A stretch of 64,000 bases of DNA, taken from the NCBI RefSeq assembly GCF_014198605.1, contig NZ_JACIHU010000008.1. One strand, written 5' to 3'. A program made the position numbers and the translations under genes. The stretch is from Rhizobium etli_C. Its GTDB lineage: Bacteria; Pseudomonadota; Alphaproteobacteria; Rhizobiales; Rhizobiaceae. Positions within the stretch are counted from its first letter, which is position 1. Each line of letters starts with the position of its first letter. This document shows, in pieces, positions 44,094 to 53,720 of the stretch. Under the pieces are notes generated by a model. The model saw only the letters and a program-made list of their open reading frames with translations, did no database searches and was not told the origin of the DNA.

Positions 44094-45553
44094 TGAAATC
44101 AGAGTCCGGCGCGGCGGGTTTTCCGCCGCGCCAAGCTCTTGCGAAACATTTGGTCAGGTCGACGATGGGTTCCAGCACTGAATGGCGGCGCCGGGCGGAT
44201 CAGCTGATTACGCTGATCGACGAGGCGCTGAACAGGCAAGTCAATGCCATCCTCCACCATCCCGATTTTCAGGCGATGGAGGCGAGATGGCGTGGCCTTG
44301 CCATGCTCGTGCGCGAGGCAAGCCGCAGCGGCGAGGTGAAGGTCAAGCTTCTCAGCGTCAGCTGGCGTGAGCTCGCGCGCAGCATGGAGCGTGCCAGCGA
44401 TTTCGACCAGAGCCACCTCTTCGAACTGATCTACAGCCGCGAGTTCGGCATGCCGGGCGGCGAGCCCTTCGGCCTGCTGGTCGGCGACTATCATCTGTCT
44501 CCGCGCGATCCCGTCGACGGCGATCCGGTCAGCACGCTGTCGCAGATCGGCATGGTGGCGGCTGCCGCCTTCTGCCCCTTCGTCGCGGGTGCGGCGCCGC
44601 TCTCGATCGGGCTGGAAGACTTTCACGAGCTGAACCGGGTCAACGACTTTTCCTGGCTTGCCACGGAGACGGACCGCATCCGCTGGAACGGTCTGCGCGC
44701 CCGAGAAGATTCGCGGTTCCTCGGGCTCGTCGCGCCACGCATCCTGATGCGCTCGCCGCTTGCGCCGCATGCGCGCGATCGCAATGACGGCTTTCCCTTC
44801 CGCGAAAGCATTGCTGCCGACGGCAGTTCGCTGCTCTGGGGCAATGCTGCTTTCGCCTTTGCGACCGTCGTCATTCGCAATTTCATTGCATCCGGCTGGT
44901 TTGCGGAGATCCGCGGCGTCACGCAGGATGCCGTCGACGGCGGCCTGCTGAGCGCAGGCGAATTGCCGCCTTATGATTTCGGCACGGAGAGCAACGGGCT
45001 TTCCGCCCAGGCGCCGGTCGAAATCCAGCTGACCAGCGGTCAGGAGCAACAGCTGTGCGACCTCGGCATCATCCCTGCCGCGACCACTTATCTCTCCTCT
45101 TCGGCGATCTTCAATTCCAATCAGTCGCTGCATGCACCGCCGCACTATTCCAACGAGCATGCACGCCAGAACGCCCGCCTCGCCGCCATGCTGCAATATG
45201 TGCTCTGCGCCTCGCGCTTCGCGCATTATCTCAAGGTCATCATGCGCGACGAAATCGGCCAGCTCTCCGATGCGATCTCGATCGAGCGCAAGCTCATGGA
45301 CTGGTTGACCGCCTATACGCTCGGCAATGACGATGCCGATATCGCGCTGCGCACCCGTTTCCCGCTGCGCTCGGCCGGCATCGGCGTCGCCGAAATTCCG
45401 GGCAAGCCCGGCAGCTTCTCCTGTACGGTCCGGCTGCAGCCGCATTTCCAGCTCGATGACGTTGCCACCAGCTTCCACCTTATCGCCGAGACCGCAACGA
45501 CGGGCCAGATTCTGAGCCGCCCGGTCGCCATACCCGAGAGGATGTCCGCATGA
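44093..45553 (+). CDS. impD: Second TssC-like protein (ImpD)
   Basis: 486 residues from the ATG at 44093, which shares one base with the tssC stop. It is clearly a TssC paralogue (MEARWRGLAMLVREASRSGE; SDFDQSHLFELIYSREFGMP; AGIGVAEIPGKPGSFSCTVR), but it is diverged throughout from the first copy. The rhizobial imp locus is known to hold both ImpC and ImpD of this family. Whether ImpD joins the sheath or acts as a cap or assembly factor is not known. Tight coupling on both sides argues for a fixed ratio with TssC. Confidence 0.9.
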   Translation: MKSESGAAGFPPRQALAKHLVRSTMGSSTEWRRRADQLITLIDEALNRQVNAILHHPDFQAMEARWRGLAMLVREASRSGEVKVKLLSVSWRELARSMERASDFDQSHLFELIYSREFGMPGGEPFGLLVGDYHLSPRDPVDGDPVSTLSQIGMVAAAAFCPFVAGAAPLSIGLEDFHELNRVNDFSWLATETDRIRWNGLRAREDSRFLGLVAPRILMRSPLAPHARDRNDGFPFRESIAADGSSLLWGNAAFAFATVVIRNFIASGWFAEIRGVTQDAVDGGLLSAGELPPYDFGTESNGLSAQAPVEIQLTSGQEQQLCDLGIIPAATTYLSSSAIFNSNQSLHAPPHYSNEHARQNARLAAMLQYVLCASRFAHYLKVIMRDEIGQLSDAISIERKLMDWLTAYTLGNDDADIALRTRFPLRSAGIGVAEIPGKPGSFSCTVRLQPHFQLDDVATSFHLIAETATTGQILSRPVAIPERMSA

Positions 45554-46380
45554 CGCTTTCCGCCAGCATCGCCCGATCGCTCAGCGACAACGCCCTCGAG
45601 GACGCGCTCGAGGAGGTCAAGGCGCATCTGAAGGCCAAGCCCTCGGATCAGGAGGCGCGGCATCTCTATATCGATCTTCTCGTCCTTGCCGGAGAATATG
45701 AGCGGGCGGACAATCAGTGCAGCCTTGCCGCCACCCTCTCCCCCGACGCGACGATGGGTTTCGCCTTGCTGCGCAACGAGCTTCGGGCGATGGCGGCACG
45801 CGACGCTTGGTTTGCGAGCGGCGGCGTGCCGGAGTTTCCGCAGGGACCGAGCGAACTCGACAAGCTCGCCGTCCGCCTCGGCATCGCCCATCGTGATGGC
45901 GATGCCGAGGCGGCGAAGACGGCGCTCGCTGCGCTCGACGAACTCAGAAGCGAGCGCCCGCTGATCTGGAACGACAGGGCGGTCTCCGATTTCCGCGACC
46001 TCGACGATCGCACGCCACACGCGCTCGAAGTCATCATGACCGGCGGCGGCTATCTCTGGATCGACTTCGCCAAGATATCAGCCCTGTCGATCGAGCCGAT
46101 TGCCCGGCCGCGAGATCTCGCCTTCCGTCGCGCCGAATTGACGCTGATCGACGGCGCCGCTGCCTCGGTGCTTCTGCCGGCGGTTTATCATGGCACCGGC
46201 AAGGATGCGGCGCTGAGGCTCGGACGAGAAACCGAATGGGTCGAGGAAGCGAGCGGCATCACCACCGGCCGCGGCCAGCGCTGCTTCCTCGCCGGCGACG
46301 AACTCGTCTCCTTTCATGACACCCAAAGTCTGGAGATCGTGCCGGCAAGCGCTGCCGGCAGGCAGGTTGCGCATGGCTGA
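45550..46380 (+). CDS. tagJ: TagJ (ImpE), T6SS accessory protein
   Basis: 276 residues with the ImpE pattern: N-terminal tetratricopeptide-like helices (HLKAKPSDQEARHLYIDLLV LAGEYERAD region) followed by a beta-rich domain containing YLWIDFAKISALSIEPIARP and RRAELTLIDGAAASVLLPAV. In other bacteria TagJ binds TssB or ClpV-linked sheath parts and is not strictly needed. Its ATG overlaps the impD stop (ATGA) and its end overlaps tssE by 8 bases. Confidence 0.92.
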   Translation: MTLSASIARSLSDNALEDALEEVKAHLKAKPSDQEARHLYIDLLVLAGEYERADNQCSLAATLSPDATMGFALLRNELRAMAARDAWFASGGVPEFPQGPSELDKLAVRLGIAHRDGDAEAAKTALAALDELRSERPLIWNDRAVSDFRDLDDRTPHALEVIMTGGGYLWIDFAKISALSIEPIARPRDLAFRRAELTLIDGAAASVLLPAVYHGTGKDAALRLGRETEWVEEASGITTGRGQRCFLAGDELVSFHDTQSLEIVPASAAGRQVAHG

Positions 46381-46882
46381 TCCGCTCGAACGCTACCGGC
46401 TGCGCGACCGCGTCCTGTCCCGCTCGATCCTCGACAGGCTGATCGACGAGGCTCCGGATCGCGCCGTCGATCCGCCGACGAGCTTCGTCGACCAGGTCCG
46501 CGAGGTCAGGGAGGCGATCCGCCGCGATCTGGAAGCGCTGCTCAATACGCGGCGCTGCCCGACGACTCCGCCGACGGCACTTTCCGAATTGCGGGACGCC
46601 CTGGTGAGCTATGGCGTCGACGGGATTGTCTCGGCAAATCTAATGACCGACCAGGCGAAGCTCAAGCTGGCGGAAGCGATCGAGCGGCGGGTTGCGCTGT
46701 TCGAGACGCGGCTTGCCGATATCAGGGTGACGATCCTGAAAAGCCGGACGATGACCGAGCGGGCATTGCGCATGCGCATCCAGGCGACCTTCCGTCTGCA
46801 TGAAGGCATGCCGCCGATCAGCTTCGAATCGACCATCGATCCGTCGACCCAGCGTGTCCTCGTGGAGGCGGCGCATGGCTGA
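46373..46882 (+). CDS. tssE: TssE (ImpF), T6SS baseplate protein (gp25-like)
   Basis: 169 residues from the ATG at 46373; the longer open frame upstream overlaps tagJ and is not coding. The gp25-like core contains VREAIRRDLEALLNTRRC, the conserved E-x-x-L-L-N-T-R signature, and SYGVDGIVSANLM. It is a wedge component that anchors the sheath on the baseplate with TssF, TssG and TssK. Its stop overlaps the tssF start by 8 bases. Confidence 0.93.
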   Translation: MADPLERYRLRDRVLSRSILDRLIDEAPDRAVDPPTSFVDQVREVREAIRRDLEALLNTRRCPTTPPTALSELRDALVSYGVDGIVSANLMTDQAKLKLAEAIERRVALFETRLADIRVTILKSRTMTERALRMRIQATFRLHEGMPPISFESTIDPSTQRVLVEAAHG

Positions 46883-48656
46883 AGGTTTCCTGCACCGCTA
46901 CAATGAGGAATTGCTGGCACTGCGCCGCCGGGCCGCGCGGTTTGCCGACGCTTTCCCCAAGATCGCCGGCCGCCTGCGCATGACCGGCGACGTCGCCGAC
47001 GACCCGCATGTGGAACGCCTGATCCAGAGTTTCGCCTATTCAGCGGCGCGCGTGCGTCAGAAGCTCGACGACGAATTTCCCGAAGTGACCGACGGCCTGC
47101 TTGAAACGCTTTATCCGCATTATCTCGCACCCCTGCCCTCGATGAGCATCGTCAAGTTCCGCCCAAGCGACACGCTCGCCTCAATCCAGACCGTGCCCCG
47201 CCACACGGAGGTGCTTGCTGAGCCGGTGAGAGGCGAGGCCTGCCGCTTCCGCACCACGCAGGACGTCGAGATGGCGCCGATCGACATCGCGGGTGCTGCG
47301 CTTTCCGGCCAGCCGATCAATGCACCGCTTTCGTCCTATGCGGGCGTTGCCGGTTGCCTCAGGCTCTCCATCCGCTCTCTCGATGCCCGCAAGCCCCTGG
47401 GCAGCCTCGGCCTGAGCCGGCTGCGCCTGCATATTCCCTCTGCCTGGCAGCAGGCCGTGGCGATCTACGAACTGCTTGCCAACCACACGCTCGGCATCGC
47501 GCTTGCCAAGCACGCAGACGACCGTTCGCCGATCTTCCTGCCGGCAGGGAACCTGAAACCCGTCGGCTTCGAGCCGGAACAGGCCATGCTGCCCTATCCG
47601 GCGCCGAGCTTCATCGGCTACCGGTTGCTCACCGAGTTTTTCGCGCTGCCGCGGAAATTTCTTTTTCTCGACATCGAAGGGCTCGAGTCCTGGCGAGGGG
47701 AAACGTTGGAGCTCTTCGTTTACCTCAGGGAAAGTGACGCGAAGCTGGAGCGGGCGGTTTCGGCCCGCGACTTCGCGCTCAACGCCACGCCTGTCGTCAA
47801 CCTGTTTCGCCAGGTCTGCGAGCCGATCGCCGTCGATGGCACCCGCACGGAATACCGTCTCCTGCCGGATGCGCGGCGTCAGAAGACCCGCGAGATTTAC
47901 TCGATCGACCGCGTGCTGCTGACCGGCTCGCGCGGTCAGGAGGAATTCTGCCAGCCCTTCTTCGGACGATCGCAACGCGCAGGCGCGAGCGCGACCTACT
48001 GGCAGGCCTCACGCCGTTTCGACGAAGACGACAGGACCAGCGATATGGATATCGCCTTCGTCGATCGGCAGCGCCGGTCGGCCGGCCCGGTCGACGCGGT
48101 GGCGAGCGTCGATACGCTCTGCCTCAACCGCGACCTGCCGGAACAGCTTCCCTTCGGCGGTGGCCACCCCTCGCTGCAGCTGGCCTCCGGCCATGAGGCG
48201 GTCGCAGGCGTCGAGGCGCAGATTCCGCCGACACCGTCGGTGAGAATGAACGATCAGGACGGCCGGAACTGGCGACTGATGTCGCATCTCCTGCTCAATC
48301 ATCTGTCGCTGTTCGACAATGAGGGTGCCGCATTGAAGGACATCCTGTCGCTCTACGCCTTCCGCGATAGCCCCGAGACCAAGCAGTTCGCCGATGCGCT
48401 GGTCAGGATCAAGGCCGCCAATTCGACCGCCCGTCTCGGCAGCGGCGGCATGGTGCCCGGCACCGAGATCGCGCTGGAATTCGATCCGGCCGCCATCGAC
48501 CGGCCGTCGGCCTTCCTGTTCGGCAGCGTGCTCGACCGTTTCTTTAGCCTCTACACCTCGGTCAACAGCTTCACCCGGCTCACTGTCGGCATGAAGGGAC
48601 AGTCGAGGCCGATCGCCCGCTGGCCGGCGCGCGCCGCCGAACGCCCGCTTCTCTGA
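46875..48656 (+). CDS. tssF: TssF (ImpG), T6SS baseplate wedge protein
   Basis: 593 residues from the ATG at 46875. The family start FLHRYNEELLALRRRAARFA and the segment DDPHVERLIQSFAYSAARVR are typical, as are ETLYPHYLAPLPSMSIVKFR and, toward the end, FLFGSVLDRFFSLYTSVNSF. TssF and TssG form the wedge of the baseplate. The gene overlaps tssE by 8 bases and is followed 20 bases later by tssG. Confidence 0.95.
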   Translation: MAEGFLHRYNEELLALRRRAARFADAFPKIAGRLRMTGDVADDPHVERLIQSFAYSAARVRQKLDDEFPEVTDGLLETLYPHYLAPLPSMSIVKFRPSDTLASIQTVPRHTEVLAEPVRGEACRFRTTQDVEMAPIDIAGAALSGQPINAPLSSYAGVAGCLRLSIRSLDARKPLGSLGLSRLRLHIPSAWQQAVAIYELLANHTLGIALAKHADDRSPIFLPAGNLKPVGFEPEQAMLPYPAPSFIGYRLLTEFFALPRKFLFLDIEGLESWRGETLELFVYLRESDAKLERAVSARDFALNATPVVNLFRQVCEPIAVDGTRTEYRLLPDARRQKTREIYSIDRVLLTGSRGQEEFCQPFFGRSQRAGASATYWQASRRFDEDDRTSDMDIAFVDRQRRSAGPVDAVASVDTLCLNRDLPEQLPFGGGHPSLQLASGHEAVAGVEAQIPPTPSVRMNDQDGRNWRLMSHLLLNHLSLFDNEGAALKDILSLYAFRDSPETKQFADALVRIKAANSTARLGSGGMVPGTEIALEFDPAAIDRPSAFLFGSVLDRFFSLYTSVNSFTRLTVGMKGQSRPIARWPARAAERPLL

Positions 48657-48676
48657 GAAAGGACCGCCAGTCGATC

Positions 48677-49678
48677 ATGGACATGCAAGCCGCCAGCAAG
48701 CCAGACGCGCTTACCGACCTGCTCGAACGCGACCCCGGCCGCTTCGAGCCGGTGACGGCGTTTCGTGTCGCGCAGGCGTCGGTGGGCGAAGGACGGCTTG
48801 ACGTCGCCTCCCATGTCGGCGTCTCGCCGGCGCCGCTTGCAATCAGCGGATACAGGCGCAAGGCCGGCCGCGCCACTGTGCGCAGCGCGCTTGCCGGCCT
48901 CGTCGGCGCGCTCGGCTCCATGCCATCGGCCTACAACGAACTCGTCATGCGCGAGGAGCGCAACCGGTCGCGGGGGTTGGCGAGCTTTTTCGATCTGTTC
49001 GGCGCGCGCATGGCGGAGCTCTTCGCCGACGCCTGTGAGAAATACCGGATTGCGAGGCGCCTGCGCTGGGGTGGTGCTTCGGCAAGCAATACCTTCGTCA
49101 CCACGCTGCTCGCGCTCACCGGTTTCGGCACCAAGCGGCTCGTCGAAAAGAGCGGCGTCGACGAGGAGTTGATCCTGCGCTTTTCCGGTTTCTTCGCGGC
49201 GCGCAACCGCAATACCGTCAATCTCCGCGCCATGCTGACCGAATTCAGCGGCCTGCCGGTGGAGATCGAACTGTTCCGCGGCCGCTGGCTGAGCATTCCG
49301 CCGGAAGAACGCAGCCAGATGGGCCAGCCGCAGGGCGTGCAGCTAGGGGTCAATGCCACGGCCGGTGCGGCCGTCCACGATTTCAGCGGCGGCTTTCGCG
49401 TCGTCATCGGCCCGCTCGGTTATGCCGATTATCTCACGCTTGCGCCGGGCGGACGGGCCATCACCGAACTCTTCGCCCTGACCCGGCTCTATGTCGGCTC
49501 GGCGCTCGAATTCGACATACAGGTCGTGCTGAGGAAGGACGACGTTCCCTTCTGCCGGCTCGGCCAGGCAGGCGATCCGCCACGTCTCGGCTGGAACAGC
49601 TGGGCGAGGGTCGCACCGGCGGCAAAGGACAGCGGCGATGCGATCATCGTCGAACGCCTGTCGGCCGAGATGCGGTGA
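48677..49678 (+). CDS. tssG: TssG (ImpH), T6SS baseplate wedge protein
   Basis: 333 residues. Characteristic segments include LGSMPSAYNELVMREERNRS, LASFFDLFGARMAELF, RFSGFFAARNRNTVNLRAML and FRVVIGPLGYADYLTLAPGG. An AAAGGA site lies about 12 bases before the ATG. With two copies of TssF it makes the triangular baseplate wedge. The next gene starts 10 bases downstream. Confidence 0.93.
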   Translation: MDMQAASKPDALTDLLERDPGRFEPVTAFRVAQASVGEGRLDVASHVGVSPAPLAISGYRRKAGRATVRSALAGLVGALGSMPSAYNELVMREERNRSRGLASFFDLFGARMAELFADACEKYRIARRLRWGGASASNTFVTTLLALTGFGTKRLVEKSGVDEELILRFSGFFAARNRNTVNLRAMLTEFSGLPVEIELFRGRWLSIPPEERSQMGQPQGVQLGVNATAGAAVHDFSGGFRVVIGPLGYADYLTLAPGGRAITELFALTRLYVGSALEFDIQVVLRKDDVPFCRLGQAGDPPRLGWNSWARVAPAAKDSGDAIIVERLSAEMR

Positions 49679-49688
49679 GGAGGCGAGG

Positions 49689-50861
49689 ATGCGGCTCGAA
49701 CTGAGAGAGATCACCAGCGACGCGGCGACAACGGCCGGCCGGCCGAAATGGTTCTTCGAACGCGGCCGGCGGACGCTTGGCCGCGCGCCCGATTGCGACT
49801 GGCAGCTGCCGGAGGACAGGCGCGTGATTTCGAAACTTCATTGCATCATCGAGCGCGACCGCGACGGCTTCCTGTTGCGCGACCAGAGCGCCAACGGCTC
49901 CCGCGTCGACGGCGTTGCCGTGCATGAAGGTCAAATCGCCCGGCTCTCCGACAGGTCGCGGCTGGAGATGGGTGGACTTGCTTTTTCCGTCCACATCTCC
50001 GGCGGCAGGGAGCGCGAGATCGACGACCCCGATGCCGGGCTCGTCTTGAGCGACGAACCGTTGACCATTTCCGCGATCCTTGCCGACATCGCGCCGGGCG
50101 GGCATACCGCAAACGGCATTCTCGGTGAGCGCACGGCCGATGATTGGAACCTTTCCGAACAGGCCGGCAAGAAAGGCGCGGCGTCATCCCGCAATGTCGA
50201 GATCGGCTGGAGCGGCCCCCCGGAGATTCGCATGATGACCCAGCTTCTGCCGGAAGACTGGAATTCGGAGGAGACCGAGTACGGCAGCCATCTGGAACAC
50301 GGCTCCGCCACCCATGTCGCAGCCCCCATCGCCCAGCGCCGGGCCGCGCCACTAACTGACATCGTCAACGACAACGACCCGCAGCCCGAATCCGAAGGTT
50401 TTCCGGCGCTGACCATCGGCCGGCCTGCAGTCCTCGCCGACAGGCTGGAGCCATTGCTCGGCCGGCTCGAGGAGGCGGTCGAAAGTGCCTATGCCGTCTT
50501 CGAGATGAATGCACCGCCCTCCGGCAGCCAGCCGGACTTCCCCGACAGGGAGGAGGCGTTGCTTGCCCGCATCGAGACCCTGCTCGGCCAACAGCTCAAG
50601 CTCAATTCCGCGCTCGTCGCCCTCGCCCAGGCGGCGGGCCAGCTGGAGCCGCGCAGCCTGGAAGCGCGTGTCGAGACGGGCGCCTGGCGTCGGGACCGGA
50701 ACTACTGGCGGGCCTACCGGGCGCAATTCGAAAAAGACGGCAAAAGCCGGTCGATCCAAGACATTTTTCGCGATGCCATGATGGCCGCGATCAACGGCAG
50801 AGACACAGGGCCTCGTCCGCAAGGCAGCCAGGAAGGACAAGACGCGCATCATGAGGAATGA
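49689..50861 (+). CDS. tagH: Fha/TagH (ImpI), FHA-domain T6SS protein
   Basis: 390 residues from the ATG at 49689. The N-terminal FHA domain (about 1-100) has the phosphothreonine-binding pattern RTLGRAPDCDW, then VISKLHCIIERDRDGFLLRD and SANGSRVDGV. The long middle is low in recognisable structure; the C-terminal ~160 residues form the TagH helical domain (LEARVETGAWRRDRNYWRAY). In threonine-phosphorylation-controlled systems PpkA phosphorylates its partner and Fha is recruited to trigger assembly; ppkA- and pppA-type genes end this operon, so that circuit is complete here. Confidence 0.9.
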   Translation: MRLELREITSDAATTAGRPKWFFERGRRTLGRAPDCDWQLPEDRRVISKLHCIIERDRDGFLLRDQSANGSRVDGVAVHEGQIARLSDRSRLEMGGLAFSVHISGGREREIDDPDAGLVLSDEPLTISAILADIAPGGHTANGILGERTADDWNLSEQAGKKGAASSRNVEIGWSGPPEIRMMTQLLPEDWNSEETEYGSHLEHGSATHVAAPIAQRRAAPLTDIVNDNDPQPESEGFPALTIGRPAVLADRLEPLLGRLEEAVESAYAVFEMNAPPSGSQPDFPDREEALLARIETLLGQQLKLNSALVALAQAAGQLEPRSLEARVETGAWRRDRNYWRAYRAQFEKDGKSRSIQDIFRDAMMAAINGRDTGPRPQGSQEGQDAHHEE

Positions 50862-52191
50862 GAACCGGGTGGCCTGGAGCGAGGGCATGTTCCTTCGCGT
50901 GCAGCATTTTCAGCAGGCGGACCGCTGGACCGAAAGGCTCGTGCGCACCGCCACGCATGGGCTGGCGCCCTATCCCTGGGGGATATCGGAGATCGGCATC
51001 GATCGCGGCGCGCTGGCGATCGGGCAGTTCGCGCTGTCGAACCTGCGCGGCGTGTTGCCCGACGGGACGCCGTTCGAAGCGCCTGTGGATGCCGACCTGC
51101 CGCCGCCGCTCGATCTCGACGAGAACACCAAAAATGCGATCGTTTATCTGGCGCTTCCCGCCCGTCAACCGGGCAAGGCCGATGTGGCATTGAACGGCGG
51201 CGCCGCGCGCAACAGCGTCCGGCTCGTCGCGTCGCCCTACGAAGCGCCCGACGCCAATGTCGAAACCGATTTCATGGCGCCGATCGATGTCGGCCGCCTC
51301 AGCCTGCGTTATCTCCGGACCGGCGACGAGCTTGCCGGCTACGAGCTGATCGGGCTTGCCCGCATCATCGAAGTCCGTTCCGACAGGGCTGTCATTCTCG
51401 ATCCCGATTACATCCTGCCGAGCCTCAACTGCACGGCCGCCGGCCGGCTGAACGAGCTGATCACCGAACTTCTCGGCATCGTGCGCCACCGCGCCGAAGC
51501 CATCGCCGAACGCATCGGCGATCCCACCATCCGCGGCACGGCGGAGGTCGGCGATTACCTGCTCCTGCAGATCCTCAACCGCGCCGATCCGATGCTGAAG
51601 CATCTCTCGGCCAATGCGACGCGCATCCACCCGATCGTCTTTTACGAGCACTGCATCCAGCTCGCAGGCGAGCTCGCCACCTTCACGACCGAACGCAAGC
51701 GGGCGAGCGATTTCCCGCCCTACCGGCACGACGACCTGAAGGCGACCTTCGCGGCCGTCTTCGACGATTTGCGCGCGTCGCTTTCCTCGGTGCTCGAACA
51801 GGCAGCGGTCGCGATCGAGCTTGCCGAACGCCGGCATGGCGTCAGGATCGGCACGATCAACGACCGCACCCTGCTTCGCGATGCCGGCTTCGTGCTCGCC
51901 GTCCGGGCCGAGATGCCGGCCGAGGACGTGCGCCGCAAACTGCCGGCGCAGATCAAGGTCGGCCCGGTCGAGCGCATCGCCGACCTCGTCAACGTGGCGC
52001 TGCCGGGCATTCCTGTACGGCCGCTGCCGGTGCTGCCGCGCCAGCTCCCCTATCGCTCCGGCACCATCTACTTCGAACTCGACACCAAGAATCCGCTCTG
52101 GAAACAACTCGATACCTCCGGCGCCATCGCCGTGCATCTCGCCGGCGATTTCCCCGGGCTCGAAATAGAACTGTGGGCCCTTAGAGAATGA
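50851..52191 (+). CDS. tssK: TssK (ImpJ), T6SS baseplate-membrane adaptor
   Basis: 446 residues. The family start NRVAWSEGMFLRVQHFQQAD, the central ILDPDYILPSLNCTAAGRLN and the C-terminal GTIYFELDTKNPLWKQLDTS are intact. TssK trimers link the baseplate wedges to the TssL/TssM membrane complex. The gene overlaps the end of tagH by 11 bases, and its stop overlaps the tssL start (ATGA). Confidence 0.95.
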   Translation: MRNENRVAWSEGMFLRVQHFQQADRWTERLVRTATHGLAPYPWGISEIGIDRGALAIGQFALSNLRGVLPDGTPFEAPVDADLPPPLDLDENTKNAIVYLALPARQPGKADVALNGGAARNSVRLVASPYEAPDANVETDFMAPIDVGRLSLRYLRTGDELAGYELIGLARIIEVRSDRAVILDPDYILPSLNCTAAGRLNELITELLGIVRHRAEAIAERIGDPTIRGTAEVGDYLLLQILNRADPMLKHLSANATRIHPIVFYEHCIQLAGELATFTTERKRASDFPPYRHDDLKATFAAVFDDLRASLSSVLEQAAVAIELAERRHGVRIGTINDRTLLRDAGFVLAVRAEMPAEDVRRKLPAQIKVGPVERIADLVNVALPGIPVRPLPVLPRQLPYRSGTIYFELDTKNPLWKQLDTSGAIAVHLAGDFPGLEIELWALRE

Positions 52192-53720
52192 AGAACGAAC
52201 CCGCTTCCAACTGGCAAAGCCTGCCGACCATCGTCGAACTCACCGAGGATGGCGTGAAGAAAAAGCAATCCGCCCGCAAGATGGCGGAGATGCTGGACGA
52301 CGTTCTCGATTTTCCGGAAGGCGAGAAGGCAACGGCATCGGCGGCAGCGCCCGTAGCGGGCGGAGCATCGGTCGAAACGCTCGTCCGGGATTTCCGTTTC
52401 GGCGCCGAAGACGTGCCGACCCTGGTGCGCTCGGCCGCACCACTGCTCAACCTCGCCCATGGCCTGCGCTACACGGAAGAGCAGCCCGATATCGATGAAC
52501 TGAGAGCCGTGGCGATTGCGGCTGTCGGCCGCTACGAGCGGGATCTCGCCAGCGCGCGCATCAGTCCCGAACGGGCGCGCGCCGCCCATTATGTCGTCTG
52601 CGCGACGGTCGACGACGTTGTGCTCAGCAAGGCCTGGGGTGTGCGCGCCGGCTGGGCGCGCTCGGGACTGGTCTCCACCTTCCATATGGACGTGACCGGC
52701 GGCGAACGTGTGTTCGACCTGCTCGACCATTTCCACCAGAGCCCCGGCGCCAACAAGGACCTGCTGCTCCTGATCTATCTCTGCCTGTCGCTCGCCTTCG
52801 AGGGCCGCACCCGCGTTTCCGCGCGCGGCGCGCTGGAGCTGGCACGCATCCGCGACAGTCTCTATAAGACGCTGCTCGGCCAATACGGGGTCTTCGAGCG
52901 GGAGCTTTCCCCGCATTGGAAGGGGGTTTCCGCCCGGCACCAGCCATTGCGCACCGCCGCCGCCCTTTGGACGCTGCTTTCCGTCCTGACGCTGATCCTG
53001 GCGTTCGGCTACCTGTTTTTCACGCTCTCGCTGAACCGCGCCTCCGACGGTACTTTCGAGCGCCTTGCCAACCTGCCGCCGCGCGAGACGCCAAGCGTGC
53101 TGGTCAAGGTGCCGGAGCCGCCGCGCGACCCTCCGCCTGTTGTCGTCGCGCAAACGCCGCCGCCGCCTCCGCCGCCGCAGGTGAAGCCGCCGAGCCGGCT
53201 GGACAATCTGCTCGCCTTCCTCCAGCCGGAGGTCGAGAAGAAACTCGTCACGCTGTCGGATTCGAACGGCAGGCTCTTGGTGCGCATCAGCAATTCCGGC
53301 CTGTTTGCCACCGGCAGCGCCGAGGTCAGCGAGAAGTTCCACGATCTCCTGCAGCGGATCGGAGGCGCCCTCGCCGCCGAGAAATTCCGCGCCGTCGTCG
53401 TGGGCTATACGGACAATGTGCCGATCCGTACGATCCAGTTCCCCTCCAACTGGCACCTGTCGGAAGCCCGCGCCAAGGCGGTCGGCGAAATCCTGGCGTC
53501 GTTCACCGGGCCGGGCGCGATCCTGACCGAGGGACGCGCCGACAGCGATCCGATCGCCGGCAACGACACGCAGGAGGGCCGGGAGATGAACCGCCGCACC
53601 GAGATCCTGGTGCTGACCGATCCGAGCGAACGGCTGAGTGACGCCGGCTTCAAGACACCGCCGATCGAGGCCGAAAGACCGAATGCACCGGCTGCCGTCG
53701 CAGGAGGCGCTTCGCGATGA
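52188..53720 (+). CDS. tssL: TssL (ImpK) with C-terminal OmpA-like peptidoglycan-binding domain
   Basis: 510 residues. Residues about 80-290 are the DotU/IcmH domain (HYVVCATVDDVVLSKAWGVR), ending in one membrane helix (TLLSVLTLILAFGYLFFTLS). A proline-rich linker (a run of prolines near residue 320) leads to an OmpA-like domain (about 360-490) with VGYTDNVPIRTIQFPSNWHL, LSEARAKAVGEILASF and the final MNRRTEILVL. This long form anchors the trans-envelope complex to peptidoglycan by itself, which may explain why no TssJ lipoprotein is encoded. It is coupled to tssM by an ATGA overlap. Confidence 0.95.
   Translation: MKNEPASNWQSLPTIVELTEDGVKKKQSARKMAEMLDDVLDFPEGEKATASAAAPVAGGASVETLVRDFRFGAEDVPTLVRSAAPLLNLAHGLRYTEEQPDIDELRAVAIAAVGRYERDLASARISPERARAAHYVVCATVDDVVLSKAWGVRAGWARSGLVSTFHMDVTGGERVFDLLDHFHQSPGANKDLLLLIYLCLSLAFEGRTRVSARGALELARIRDSLYKTLLGQYGVFERELSPHWKGVSARHQPLRTAAALWTLLSVLTLILAFGYLFFTLSLNRASDGTFERLANLPPRETPSVLVKVPEPPRDPPPVVVAQTPPPPPPPQVKPPSRLDNLLAFLQPEVEKKLVTLSDSNGRLLVRISNSGLFATGSAEVSEKFHDLLQRIGGALAAEKFRAVVVGYTDNVPIRTIQFPSNWHLSEARAKAVGEILASFTGPGAILTEGRADSDPIAGNDTQEGREMNRRTEILVLTDPSERLSDAGFKTPPIEAERPNAPAAVAGGASR

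Noticed and set aside
53009..53311. Proline-coding repeat run (CCG-rich) in tssL considered as a tandem repeat element
   Set aside because: It lies in frame and encodes the flexible linker between the membrane helix and the OmpA-like domain.
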